From CAWUEZ02 sp963921355 (GTDB taxonomy: Bacteria > Pseudomonadota > Alphaproteobacteria > Thalassobaculales > Thalassobaculaceae), in contig OZ001190.1 in assembly GCA_963921355.3 (NCBI GenBank), forward strand, positions 558,001 through 622,000: a stretch of DNA of 64,000 nt. Direction: 5' to 3'. Each line of letters begins with the position of its first letter. Position 1 is the stretch's first letter. Of the stretch, positions 15,351 through 25,352 are shown in pieces. The position numbers were made by a program, and so were the translations under genes. The notes beneath the pieces were generated by a model, which had not been told where the DNA came from, did no database searches, and saw nothing but the letters and a program-made list of their open reading frames with translations.

Positions 15351-18300
15351 ATGATCTCCGCGATTTTCGTCCGCCGGCCGCGGTTGGCGATCGTGATCTC
15401 CCTGGTGATCTCGATCGCCGGACTGATTGCCCAGCGCGCCCTGCCGGTCGAGCAGTTTCCCGACATCGTGCCGCCGCAGGTGTCGGTGTCCGCCACCTAT
15501 CCCGGCGCCAATGCCGAAGTGGTGGAGCAGACGATCGCCCAGCCGCTCGAGGCCGAAATCAACGGCGTCGAAGACATGATCTACATGAAGTCGACGAGCG
15601 GCAACGACGGGACCTACACGCTCAACGTCAGTTTCGCCGTCGGCTCCGACCCCGACCTCAACACCGTCAACACCCAGAACCGGACGTCGCTGGCCACCCC
15701 GTCCCTGCCCGAGGAGGTTCAGCGTCAGGGCCTGGCGGTGCAGAAAAAGTCGACGGCGCTCTTGCAGGTTTTCACCCTGTACTCGCCGAACGGCACCTAC
15801 GATTCCCTGTTCCTGAACAACTACGTCAACATCAACATCATCGACGCGCTGCGCCGGATCCCGGGGGTCGGTGACGCCACCCTGTTCGGCCTGCAGGACT
15901 ACTCGATGCGGATCTGGTTCGAGACGGACCGGCTGACCGCCCTCGATCTGACCCCACGGACATCGTCTCGGCGATCCGCTCCCAGAATATCCAGGCGGCG
16001 GTCGGCCGGATCGGCGCCCAGCCGATCAGCGACGACGTCTCCCTGCAGTTCAACCTGACCACCCAGGGCCGGCTGATCGAGGTTGAAGAGTTCGAGAACA
16101 TCATCATCCGCGCAGGCACCGACGGCTCGATCCTGCGCCTCAAGGATGTCGCCCGGATCGAGCTCGGGGCCAAGAACGCCGACGTGTTCACCCGGTTGAA
16201 CGGCGGGGAATCCTCCGGCGTGGCGATCTACGGCCTGCCTGGCGCCAATGCCATCGCCACCGCCGAAGCGGCCAGCGCCGAAATGGCGCGCCTGGCCGAG
16301 CGGTTTCCCGACGACCTCGAATACTCGCTGACCTACGATACCACCCTGTTCGTCCAGGCCAGCATCGACAACGTCTTCATCTCGCTGATCGTCGCCTTCG
16401 CCCTCGTGGTGCTGGTCACTTTCATCTTCATGGGATCGCTGCGGGCGACAGTCGTGCCGGCGCTCGCTATCCCGGTGTCGCTGATCGGCACCTTCGCCGC
16501 CATGGCCGCCATGGGCGTGACCATCAACACCGTCTCTCTGCTGGCCCTGGTGCTGCTGTCGGTGTTCATTCCGGTCGGCTTCATCCCGGGCATCGTCGGG
16601 TCACTATTCCAGCAGTTCGCGGTGGTCATTTCGTTCTCGGTGGCGATCTCGTCGCTGAACGCCCTGACTCTCAGCCCGGCGGTCTGCGCCATGATCCTGA
16701 AGCGGGGCGAGAAGCCGATCGGGCCGATCCGCTTCATGCTGAACCGGATCGACAATGTCACCGACGGCTATTCCTGGATCGTCGACCGGATCATCCGGTT
16801 CTCGGTCGTCGGCCTGGCCGTGGTCATAGGCCTGATCTTCGCCACCACAGTGCTGTTCAGCACCACGCCGTCGAGCTTCCTGCCGGAAGAGGATCAGGGC
16901 CTGTTCATGGGTGAGATCCAGCTGCCGGAAGGGGCGTCCGTCGCCCGCACCTCGGCGATTGTGCGCGAGGTCGAGGAGATCGCCGGCAAGGATCCCGCCG
17001 TGGCGGAGACCCTGACCATCATCGGCTACAGCCTGCTGAACAGCCTGGCGCAGTCGAACAACGCCGTGATCATCGGCCGCCTCAAACCATTCGAGGAGCG
17101 CGCGGAAACAGAGCTCAAGGTTCGGGCAACCCTGGATCGCATGCAGGCCCAGATGCTCGCTATCCCCGGGGCCACGATCTCGCTGTTCAACCTGCCCCCG
17201 ATCTCCGGTCTCGGCAATGCCGGCGGGTTCGAGTACCAGTTGCTGGACCTCGCCGGACGGCCGACCGAAGAGATGGCTCAGGCCCTGCGCGGCCTGCTGG
17301 TCAATGCGAACGAGGCGCCGGAACTCGGCTACGCCTTCACGCTCTGGTCCAACAAGACGCCGCTGATCGACCTGGACATCGACCGCGAGAAGGCGCGGAC
17401 CCTGGGTGTGGAGATCAACGACATCTTCACCGCCCTGCAGGCCACGCTCGGCAGCCTGTACGTCAACGACTTCAACCGGTTCGGCAAAACCTGGCAGGTG
17501 AACATCCAGGGCGAGGGTGTCGACCGCGCCAGCATCGAGGACATCGGCCGGATCCATGTGCGCAACGCCGACGGCGCCATGGTGCCGCTGCGCAGCCTGG
17601 TCGACACCCGGCTGATCGTCGCTCCGCAAGCCATCGTCCGCTACAACAATCAGCAGAGCGTGACGGTCAACGGGGCGCCGGCCCCGGGCTTCAGTTCCGG
17701 CGACGGGCTCAACGCCATGGAGCGGGTGTCGGCGGAGACCCTGCCGGACGGGTTCAGCTTCGCCTGGACCGGCACCGCCTTCCAGGAAAAGCTGGCGGGC
17801 AGCCAGACCATCGTCGCTTTGGCCCTCGCCGTGGTGTTCGGTTACCTGTTTCTGGTCGGGCTGTACGAGAGTTGGAGCATGCCGGCCGCCGTTCTGCTGT
17901 CGGTGGTGATCGGCATCACCGGTGCCCTGGCCGCGGTGTGGGTAACCGGCCTCTCCAACGACGTCGATGCCCAGATCGGCCTGGTGCTCCTGATCGGTCT
18001 CGCGTCGAAGAACGCGATCCTGATCGTCGAGTTCGCCATGGAACAACGTTCCAACGGGCTCAGCATCATCGATGCCGCGCGCACGTCCGCCCGGCTTCGA
18101 ATTCGCGCCGTTCTGATGACCGCGGTCTCGTTCCTGCTCGGCCTGCTGCCGCTGGTGTTCGCCAGCGGAGCGGGTGAAGCGACACAGAAGGCGGTTGGCA
18201 CCGGCGTGTTCGGCGGCATGCTGGCCGCCTCGACGATCGGTATCTTCCTGATCCCCATGCTCTACGTGGTGTTCCAGTACCTCCGCGAGACGGTGAAGGC

Positions 18301-18361
18301 CCGCCTCGGCTTCGCCCCGAAGCCGGAGAAAGCCAAACCAGCCGAGGAACCCGCCGAGTAA
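15351..18361 (+). pseudogene. RND (AcrB/MexB-type) efflux pump, frameshifted and missing the TM4 proton-relay segment
   Basis: Two frames form one hydrophobe/amphiphile efflux pump. The first frame runs MISAIFVRRPRLAIVISLVI to LTALDLTP; one C missing from the CCCC at 15952-15955 breaks the frame, and PTDIVSAIRSQNIQAAVGRI resumes in the next frame. Restored length is about 1003 residues against about 1050 for the family. The shortfall sits at 16547-16555, where INTVSLLALVLL passes straight into SVFIPVGFIPGIVG. The intervening block, which in AcrB holds TM4 and the two proton-carrying Asp residues, is gone. The TM10 Lys (GLASKNAILIVEF) and the C-terminus are intact. It is not functional as written. 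Confidence 0.88.
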
Positions 18362-18478
18362 GCTCCGCCACCCCCACTCGCTTGGCTGCTACGGGGCTCG
18401 CATTCAGGGCCGCGAGCCGCTAAAACGGCGCCCGCATCCGCATGTCGCGAGTGAGCGGATGGAACGGACGGAGACGAG

Positions 18479-19549
18479 ATGGACAACGTCGAGACCCTGC
18501 GCACCGAGCTGTTGGCGGAAGTCGATGGTGCCGGCGACCTGGAGGCCCTGGAACAGGTCCGGATCGCCGTGCTCGGCAAGAGAGGGCGGCTGACCGCCGA
18601 GATGAAGACCCTGGGTCAGCTCGACCCGGACGCGCGGCGCACCGCCGGACAGGCGCTGAACGCCGTCAAGGACGCGGTCGCCGATGCGCTGGACGCCCGC
18701 AAGAGTGCGCTTTCGGCAGCCGCCCTCGACAGCCGTCTGCTGGAGGAACGGGTCGATGTGTCGCTGCCGGTGCGCCCGGAGATGCGCGGCCGCATCCACC
18801 CGATCACCCAGACCATCGACGAACTGACCGCGATCTTCGCGGAAATGGGTTTCGTCGTCGCCGAAGGGCCGGACATCGAGACCGACTACTACAACTTCGA
18901 ATCGCTCAACTTCCCGCCGGACCATCCTGCCCGCCAGGACCACGACACCTTCTATCTGACCCCGGACGCCGACGGTCATCGCAAGCTGCTGCGCACCCAT
19001 ACCAGCCCGGTTCAGACCCGGACCATGGAGAGCCAGGAACCGCCGATCCGCATCATCGTGCCGGGGCGGACCTATCGCTCCGACCATGACGCGACCCACT
19101 CGCCGATGTTCCATCAGGTCGAAGGCCTGGTGATCGACAAGACCAGCCACATGGGTCACCTCAAGGGCTGCCTGATCGACTTCTGCCGGGCGTTCTTCGG
19201 GATCGACAATCTGCCGGTGCGGTTCCGGCCATCCTACTTCCCGTTCACCGAACCCTCGGCCGAGGTCGATATCGGCTGTTCGCGCGCCGGCGGCGGCCTG
19301 ACCATCGGCGATGGCGGTGACTGGCTGGAAATCCTCGGCTCCGGCATGGTGCACCCGAACGTGCTGCGCTACGCCGGCATCGATCCGAACGAATACCAGG
19401 GCTTCGCCTTCGGCATGGGGATCGAGCGCATCGCCATGCTGAAATACGGCATTCCCGATCTCCGCCCGTTCTACGACAGCGACCTGCGCTGGATGCGTCA
19501 CTACGGCTTCGTGCCGATCGCCCAGCCGTCGATCGCCGGAGGCCTGTAA
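18479..19549 (+). CDS. pheS: Phenylalanine--tRNA ligase alpha subunit
   Basis: Charges tRNA-Phe as an alpha2beta2 tetramer with PheT. The 356-residue protein has the N-terminal coiled coil (LEALEQVRIAVLGKRGRLTAEM), then class II motifs: HPITQTIDELTAIFAEMGF, motif 2 around IRIIVPGRTYRSDHDATHSPMFHQVEGLVID, and motif 3 GFAFGMGIERIAMLKYGIPD. GGAGACGAG precedes the ATG. pheT follows after 3 bp. A promoter must lie in 18362-18478 because an unrelated efflux locus separates pheS from rplT. Confidence 0.98.
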   Translation: MDNVETLRTELLAEVDGAGDLEALEQVRIAVLGKRGRLTAEMKTLGQLDPDARRTAGQALNAVKDAVADALDARKSALSAAALDSRLLEERVDVSLPVRPEMRGRIHPITQTIDELTAIFAEMGFVVAEGPDIETDYYNFESLNFPPDHPARQDHDTFYLTPDADGHRKLLRTHTSPVQTRTMESQEPPIRIIVPGRTYRSDHDATHSPMFHQVEGLVIDKTSHMGHLKGCLIDFCRAFFGIDNLPVRFRPSYFPFTEPSAEVDIGCSRAGGGLTIGDGGDWLEILGSGMVHPNVLRYAGIDPNEYQGFAFGMGIERIAMLKYGIPDLRPFYDSDLRWMRHYGFVPIAQPSIAGGL

Positions 19550-19552
19550 GCC

Positions 19553-21955
19553 ATGAAGTTCACCCTCAACTGGCTGAAGGATCACCTCGACACCGAGGCG
19601 AGCCTGCAGGAGATCACCGACCGGCTGACCATGCTGGGTCTCGAACTGGAATCGGTCGAGGACCGGGCCGCCGCCTTCGCGCCGTTCCGGGTCGCCCGGG
19701 TGATCGAGGCGGTGCAGCATCCCAACGCCGATCGTCTGCGGGTCTGCCGGGTCGATCCCGGCGACGGGACGGAGGTCCAGGTGGTCTGCGGCGCGCCCAA
19801 CGCGCGCACAGGCATGAAGGGCGTGTTCGCCCCGTCGGGCAGCTACATCCCCGGCACCGACCTGAACCTGAAGGCCGGCAAGATCCGGGGCGAGGAAAGC
19901 AACGGCATGCTGCTGTCCGAGCGAGAGCTCGGCCTCAGCGACGACCACGAGGGCATCATCGACCTGCCCGAGGACGCCCCGGTCGGTCAGCCCTATGCGG
20001 AGTTTGCCGGCCTGAACGATCCGGTGATCGACATCGCCATCACGCCGGACCGCGCCGACTGCCTTGGGGTGCGCGGCATCGCCCGCGATCTGGCGGCCGC
20101 CGGCCTTGGCACGCTGAAGCCGCTCGACACCTCGCCGGTCCCCGGCAGCTTCGACAGCCCGATGCGCTTCGTGGTCGACCTGCCGGAGGACCAGAAGCAC
20201 CTGTGTCCGGCGGTCAGCGGGCGCTATTTCCGCGGCGTGAAGAACGGGCCGTCGCCGTCCTGGATGCAGGACCGGCTGCGCGCCGTGGGCCTGCGGCCGA
20301 TCTCGGCCCTGGTCGACATCACCAACTACGTGATGCTGGATCTCGGCCGGCCGCTGCACGCCTATGATGCGGCCAAGGTCGACGGCGACCTGGTGATCCG
20401 CCTCGCCAAACCGGGCGAGAGCTACCTCGCGCTGAACGGCCGCGAGTACGCCTTCGACGACGAGATGATCGTGATCGGTGACGCCCACGGGGTCGACGAC
20501 CTGGCCGGCGTCATGGGCGGCGAGCGCACCGGTGTCGGCGACGAGACCACCGACATGTTCCTGGAGATCGCGATCTTCGATCCGAATTCGGTGGCTGCGA
20601 CCGGACGCAAACTCGGCCTGCTGTCCGACGCCCGCTTCCGCTTCGAGCGCGGCCTCGATCAGACAGGCCCCTGGTGGGGAGCCGAAGTGGCCGCCCGGCT
20701 GGTGCTGGAAATCTGCGGCGGGGAAGCCAGCCACGTGACCGTCACCGGCGATGAGCCGGCGTGGCGGCGCGACCTGAGCCTGCGGCCGGCGCGGATCGCC
20801 GAGCTGTGCGGCGTCGAGGTCCCGGCGGACGAGGCCGTCCGCATCCTCACCGCCCTCGGCTTCGAGGTGTCCGGCGGCGGCGAGCAGCTGACCGTCATCC
20901 CGCCGCCCTGGCGCGGCGATGTCGAAGGCGAGGCTGATCTGGTTGAAGAGGTGGTCCGCGTCTTCGGCTACGACCGCATCGAGCCGGTTTCGCTGGACCT
21001 CACATCGGTGGTCGGACATGCGGCGCTGACGCCCGACCAGAACCGCCGCCGCCTGGCCAAGCGCGCGCTGGCCGGGCGTGGCATGATGGAGGCCATCACC
21101 TTCTCCTTCCTGCCGGGCGAGCAGGCCGCGCTGTTCGGTGGCGGTCAGGCGGAGCTCAAGCTGGTCAACCCGATCAGTGCCGATCTCGACACCATGCGTC
21201 CGTCGATCCTGCCGAACCTGCTGGCGGCGGCGGCGCGTAACGCCAACCAGGGATACCCGGACCTGGCCATGTTCGAGGTCGGACCGGCCTATGCCGGTGA
21301 CCGGCCGGACGATCAGTCCTGGACCGCGGTCGGCCTGCGCCACGGCCAGACCGGCGCGCGGGACTGGCGCCAGGCCGACCGGCCGGTGGACCTGTTCGAC
21401 GCCAAGGCGGACGCCATCGAGCTCCTGGAAGTGCTGGAGGCGCCGGCAGGCAACCTGCAGGTCTCGACCGATGCGCCGGACTGGTACCATCCCGGACGCT
21501 CCGGATGCCTGCGTCTCGGTCCCAAAGTGCTGGCCCGGTTCGGGGAGATCCACCCGCGGATCCTCAGCGCCTTCGACCTGCGCGGCCCGGCCGTGGCGTT
21601 CGAGGTGATGCTCGACGCGGTTCCGAGTCCGAAGAAAAAGGGCCCGCAACGCCCGCTGCTGGCGCGCAACCCGTTCCAGCCGGTGAAGCGTGACTTCGCC
21701 TTCGTGGTCGACGCCGAAACCCCGGTCGAGAAGGTTAGCCGGGCCGCCGCGGGCGCCGACAAGGCGCTGATCGACGGGGTCCACGTGTTCGACGAGTACC
21801 GCGGACCCGGCGTGGCGGCGGAGGCCAAGTCGATCGCGATCGAGGTCACCCTGCAGCCGACCCAGGCCACCCTGACCGATGACGAGATCGAGGCGGTGTC
21901 CGCCAAGATCGTGGCCGCCGTCCAGAAACACACCGGCGGTACGCTGCGGGCGTGA
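19553..21955 (+). CDS. pheT: Phenylalanine--tRNA ligase beta subunit
   Basis: An 800-residue beta subunit with the standard domain order: N-terminal MKFTLNWLKDHLDTEASLQEI, the EMAP-like tRNA-binding fold (VARVIEAVQHPNADRLRVCRV), B3/B4 editing region (SALVDITNYVMLDLGRPLHAYDAAKV), B5, the catalytic-like core (FGYDRIEPV, GMMEAITFSF) and a C-terminal anticodon-binding ferredoxin fold (KRDFAFVVDAETPVEKVSRAAA..). It lies 3 bp after pheS, in one operon. No terminator hairpin with a T-run was seen right after it. Confidence 0.98.
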   Translation: MKFTLNWLKDHLDTEASLQEITDRLTMLGLELESVEDRAAAFAPFRVARVIEAVQHPNADRLRVCRVDPGDGTEVQVVCGAPNARTGMKGVFAPSGSYIPGTDLNLKAGKIRGEESNGMLLSERELGLSDDHEGIIDLPEDAPVGQPYAEFAGLNDPVIDIAITPDRADCLGVRGIARDLAAAGLGTLKPLDTSPVPGSFDSPMRFVVDLPEDQKHLCPAVSGRYFRGVKNGPSPSWMQDRLRAVGLRPISALVDITNYVMLDLGRPLHAYDAAKVDGDLVIRLAKPGESYLALNGREYAFDDEMIVIGDAHGVDDLAGVMGGERTGVGDETTDMFLEIAIFDPNSVAATGRKLGLLSDARFRFERGLDQTGPWWGAEVAARLVLEICGGEASHVTVTGDEPAWRRDLSLRPARIAELCGVEVPADEAVRILTALGFEVSGGGEQLTVIPPPWRGDVEGEADLVEEVVRVFGYDRIEPVSLDLTSVVGHAALTPDQNRRRLAKRALAGRGMMEAITFSFLPGEQAALFGGGQAELKLVNPISADLDTMRPSILPNLLAAAARNANQGYPDLAMFEVGPAYAGDRPDDQSWTAVGLRHGQTGARDWRQADRPVDLFDAKADAIELLEVLEAPAGNLQVSTDAPDWYHPGRSGCLRLGPKVLARFGEIHPRILSAFDLRGPAVAFEVMLDAVPSPKKKGPQRPLLARNPFQPVKRDFAFVVDAETPVEKVSRAAAGADKALIDGVHVFDEYRGPGVAAEAKSIAIEVTLQPTQATLTDDEIEAVSAKIVAAVQKHTGGTLRA

Positions 21956-21997
21956 CCCGCCAGAACAGGATTAGCGTCCTCGAGGTCCCGGCCGCCG

Positions 21998-22128
21998 CTG
22001 CGCGCCGCCGGGATGACGAGAGAGGAGATCACGCCACGCCGTCATCCCGGGTCGAGCCCGGGACCTCCTGCGATCACGGCCCCTCGGCACGCTTCACCCT
22101 AGGTCCCGCCCCGGATTTAATCCGGGGC
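21998..22128. repeat. Cluster of short palindromes with CGTCATCCCGG-type ends
   Basis: Contains GCCGGGATGACG (about 22007-22018) facing CGTCATCCCGGGTCGAGCCCGGGACCTCC further on, and a 21-bp palindrome at 22108-22128 (GCCCCGGAT..ATCCGGGGC). The ends match the paired elements at 62457-62643. It lies between the convergent pheT and phosphatase genes and may serve as a terminator. Confidence 0.65.
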
Positions 22129-22167
22129 AAGGCCGGGAAGGATCAGTTAGTGGTGCCTTGATCAGAT

Positions 22168-22950
22168 TCACCCCCGGGCCTGAACGAAGCGCATGCGGTC
22201 GTTGCGCAGCTGCACCGCGGTCAGCACACCGGTCATCACCGCGGCGGTGTCCAGGTTGATCCGGTGCGCGCGCACGGTGGGCTCCTCGTAGGGCTCTTCC
22301 GGGGTATGGCCGTGCACGACCACGACCTCGAACGGCCAACCAGGGTCCGGATTCAGGAACGGGTCGCGGACCCAGGTCACGACCTCTTCGGGCTGGTCCT
22401 CAAACGGCCGGCGCGGATCCAGCCCGCCATGAACGAAGACGTACTGGCCGATCTGGTGCATCGGCACCATCCGGGCAACCGCCTCGGTCACGATATCGGG
22501 CATGACCTGACGCAAGCCATCGACGATCCGGTCGGGGCGATCGGCGGCGGCGAGACCGAAATCATGCCAGGTCTCGATGCCGCCGTTGGCTCGCCAGATC
22601 TGCAGGTCACCGATCAGCAGCCGGTCCTCCAGCGCCGCTTTCAGCCAGGCATCGTGATTGCCGAGAATCAGCACGTCCTCGACCGGCACCCGACCGTCGC
22701 AGAACATCTCCAGCCCGCCGGCCCCCAGACCAAGGGTGTCGCGGATCTGCGGGCCTCGGTCGATGAGGTCGCCGAGGAAAACACAGCTCGCCCGGTCGAC
22801 ACCCGGTGCCCGCACGTCATCGGCCAGCGCCTCCAGCAGCGGTTCAAGCAGATCGGCGCGGCCGTGGACATCGCCGATGGCACAGATCAGATGGTCGGCG
22901 GCGACCGGCCTGGGGGCGTCCTCCCACGCTCCATGGGTGATGGAGATCAT
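22168..22950 (-). CDS. Metallophosphoesterase (PPP-type serine/threonine phosphatase-like)
   Basis: A 260-residue cytosolic enzyme with every dinuclear-metal motif of the calcineurin-like superfamily: D27 and H29 in AIGDVHGRADL, D61 in FLGDLIDRGP, N99-H100 in ILGNHDAWL, then VFVHGGLDPRRPFEDQ and VVVHGHTPEEP. The VHGGLDP and VHGHT signatures place it with bacterial PPP phosphatases acting on phosphoproteins or diadenosine polyphosphates; which one is not decidable. It is monocistronic and converges on pheT. Confidence 0.9.
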   Translation of the reverse strand: MISITHGAWEDAPRPVAADHLICAIGDVHGRADLLEPLLEALADDVRAPGVDRASCVFLGDLIDRGPQIRDTLGLGAGGLEMFCDGRVPVEDVLILGNHDAWLKAALEDRLLIGDLQIWRANGGIETWHDFGLAAADRPDRIVDGLRQVMPDIVTEAVARMVPMHQIGQYVFVHGGLDPRRPFEDQPEEVVTWVRDPFLNPDPGWPFEVVVVHGHTPEEPYEEPTVRAHRINLDTAAVMTGVLTAVQLRNDRMRFVQARG

Positions 22951-23230
22951 CCGGGTAGATGAGCGGACCCAGGATCGCTTGGCAAGTCGCGGGGTGGCGC
23001 GGTCGGAGAACGGTGGTGTGGGCCGGTCCGCCTTGGGGGGTCAATGTCGGCGGACCGGCCCGGCTCTACACGGCGAACGCTGCCTGATGTTCGGACAACC
23101 GAAGACCAGACGTCCGGCGAGGCGAGGGGCCGCGCGGGCCGCCGGAACGTTCGCTGCTTCCTCTAACGTGCGCGCCCGCCGCTTCCGTCGCCAGTCACGA
23201 TGCGCTCGCTTGCGGACACGCCGGCGTAAA

Positions 23231-23322
23231 CGCCCTTCGACATGCGGCTGCGCCGCTGCTCAGGACGAGGTCAGATTGAATACCTCGCCCTGAGCAGGGC
23301 CGTCAGGCCCGTGTCGAAGGGC
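23231..23322. repeat. Dispersed inverted-repeat element, family A (copy 3), in a 518-bp gene-free stretch
   Basis: Arms CGCCCTTCGACATG and CGTGTCGAAGGGC, inner arms GCTGCTCAGGACGAGG and CCTCGCCCTGAGCAG. The part of the gap to its left (22951-23230) contains no supportable gene; to its right lies the composite element that ends leuA. Confidence 0.85.
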
Positions 23323-23335
23323 AGAATGCACGCCT

Positions 23336-23473
23336 AGAACAGATCCGTGTCAGATGGAATCGCTTTCGGCGGTCCATCTGACCGGTGAATCTGCTCTAAC
23401 TCTCTGATTTAGATCGGATTCACACGTTGTGACGGAAACCCTGTGTTTCCGTCACAACGTGATCCGATCTAGA
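23336..23473. repeat. Composite palindromic element B-C (copy 1) at the 3' end of leuA
   Basis: Two adjacent palindromes. Part C (about 23338-23397) has outer arms AACAGATCCGTGTCAGATGG and CCATCTGACCGGTGAATCTG. Part B (23409-23473) has arms AGATCGGATTCACACGTTGT.. and ..ACAACGTGATCCGATCT around GTGACGGAAAC..GTTTCCGTCAC. A short spacer, read on the minus strand as AAATCAGAGAGT, joins them. The same B-spacer-C arrangement recurs at 26641 and 59811. The leuA stop codon (23469-23471) lies in the B arm, and the long B stem could end leuA transcription. Confidence 0.88.
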
Positions 23474-25145
23474 GCCGGTTGCAGGCGCTCACCACCGCCT
23501 TGAGCGGCGCCAGGGTGATGTCGGTGTCAATCCCGACGCCGAACACGCTCTCACCGTCCTCATCCGGGGCCTTCAGCTCGATATAGGCGGCGGCCTCGGC
23601 GTCCGACCCGACGGAGCGGGTGTGCTCGACATAGTCCTTGAGCCGGAACTTGAGGCCGAACGTCTCGCGCATGGCCTTGGAGAAGGCGTTGACCGGGCCG
23701 TTGCCCTCTTCCACCAGGTGCTGCTCCTTGCCGTCGGCGCGGACCACCGCATCGATCCGCACGGTCTGGTTGGAGTCCGGCACGCGGGCGGCCTCGAAGC
23801 TGAGGAGTTCGAAGCGGCCGGTCGGCTGCGAGACGTACTCGGTCTCGAACGCCTCCCAGATCTCCTGGCTGGAGATCTCGCGCGACGTCGCATCGGTCAG
23901 CCGCTGGATCACCTGGCTGAACTGGGCCTGCCATTCCTTCGGCAGCCGGATCTGATGGTCGGTCTCCAGCACATAGGCGATGCCGCCCTTGCCGGACTGG
24001 GAATTGACCCGGATCACGGCTTCGTAGTCGCGGCCGATATCCTTGGGATCGATCGGCAGGTAGGGCACTTCCCAGACCGGGGTGTTGGCGGTGCGGATCG
24101 CCTTCATGCCCTTGTTGATCGCATCCTGGTGGGAGCCCGAGAACGCGGTATGCACCAGTTCGCCCGCATAGGGATGACGCGGGTGGATCGGCAGCTGGTT
24201 GCAGTATTCCGCCGTTTCCATCAGCCCGTTGATGTCGGAGAAGTCGAGCTGCGGATCGACCCCCTGGGTCATCAGGTTCAGGCCCAGGGTGACGATGTCG
24301 ACATTGCCGGTCCGCTCGCCATTGCCGAACAGCGTCCCTTCAACCCGGTCCGCGCCCGCCATGACCGCAAGTTCAGTCGCCGCCACACCGGTGCCGCGAT
24401 CGTTGTGCGGGTGGACCGACAGGATCATGCGGTCCCGGCGGGTGAAATTGCGGTGCATCCACTCGATCTGGTCGGCGTAGATGTTGGGGGTCGACATCTC
24501 GACGGTCGACGGCAGGTTGATGATCACCTTGTTGTCGGTGACCGGCATCCAGACGTCCATCACCGCCTCGCAGACCTCGAGCGCGTAGTCCAGTTCGGTG
24601 CCGGTGAAGCTCTCGGGCGAGTACTGCAGGGTGACGTTGCTGTCCTTCAGGATGTCGAGCCGGGACTTGACCATCTCGGCGCCGTCGGTCGCGATCTTCT
24701 TGACCCCGGCCTGATCCTCCTGAAACACCACCCGGCGCTGCAGCTCGGAGGTCGAGTTGTAGAGGTGGACGATCACGTCCTTCGCACCCACCAGGCTCTC
24801 CAGGGTGCGCTGGACCAGATGTTCCCGGGCCTGGGTCAGCACCTGGATCGTCACCCCGTCGGGGATCCGGCCCTCTTCGATCAGCTGGCGGATGAAATTG
24901 AAGTCGGTCTCCGAGGCCGACGGAAATCCGGCCTCGATCTCCTTGAAACCCATCCCGACCAGGGTGTCCCACATGCGCCGCTTGCGCGGCCCGTCCATGG
25001 GGTCGACCAGGGCCTGGTTGCCGTCGCGGAGATCGACCGAGCACCAGATCGGCGCCTTGTCGATCACCCGGCCCGGCCAGGTTCGGTCGGCCAGGGCGAC
25101 GGTCGGATAGGATCGGTATTTGTCGATGGGCATGCGGTTCAGCAT
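23469..25145 (-). CDS. leuA: 2-isopropylmalate synthase
   Basis: Condenses acetyl-CoA with 2-oxoisovalerate, the first step of leucine synthesis. The 558-residue protein is the long LeuA form: TIM-barrel catalytic domain (WCSVDLRDGNQALVDPMDGP at the N-terminus, ILSVHPHNDRGTGVAATELA with the metal-binding HxH), a linker, and the C-terminal allosteric LeuA dimer domain (about residues 430-558) that binds leucine. The start at 25145 is chosen because AGGAG lies 7 nt upstream; the frame is open further up without family similarity. A possible leucine-rich leader lies 220 nt upstream. Confidence 0.96.
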   Translation of the reverse strand: MLNRMPIDKYRSYPTVALADRTWPGRVIDKAPIWCSVDLRDGNQALVDPMDGPRKRRMWDTLVGMGFKEIEAGFPSASETDFNFIRQLIEEGRIPDGVTIQVLTQAREHLVQRTLESLVGAKDVIVHLYNSTSELQRRVVFQEDQAGVKKIATDGAEMVKSRLDILKDSNVTLQYSPESFTGTELDYALEVCEAVMDVWMPVTDNKVIINLPSTVEMSTPNIYADQIEWMHRNFTRRDRMILSVHPHNDRGTGVAATELAVMAGADRVEGTLFGNGERTGNVDIVTLGLNLMTQGVDPQLDFSDINGLMETAEYCNQLPIHPRHPYAGELVHTAFSGSHQDAINKGMKAIRTANTPVWEVPYLPIDPKDIGRDYEAVIRVNSQSGKGGIAYVLETDHQIRLPKEWQAQFSQVIQRLTDATSREISSQEIWEAFETEYVSQPTGRFELLSFEAARVPDSNQTVRIDAVVRADGKEQHLVEEGNGPVNAFSKAMRETFGLKFRLKDYVEHTRSVGSDAEAAAYIELKAPDEDGESVFGVGIDTDITLAPLKAVVSACNRL

Positions 25146-25296
25146 CTTACTCTCCTGGGATCCGCAACCGCGCGCAGGCGGGCGGGTCTTGTTCCTGTCA
25201 TGACTGTCCGTGTCGGATCGCCGTCGCGCGGTCACGCCGAACGACATCGCGCGGGGAATACGCGGCGCGGTCGTAGGCAGCTGTCGGACTAGGGGT

Positions 25297-25312
25297 GCCG
25301 ATCATGATCGGC
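25297..25312. promoter_or_regulatory. 16-bp perfect palindrome upstream of leuA
   Basis: GCCGATCATGATCGGC. It lies within the leuA leader, between the candidate leader peptide and the leuA start. It could be an operator or an RNA hairpin; nothing in the sequence decides which. Confidence 0.35.
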
Positions 25313-25352
25313 CTCTGGAACCTGGTGTGGACGCGTGGGCGAACGAATCTGT

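Noticed and set aside
18404..21931. A 1175-codon open frame on the minus strand
   Set aside because: It lies opposite pheS and pheT, which match their families end to end. Long antisense frames are expected in such GC-rich DNA, and the translation has no domain pattern.
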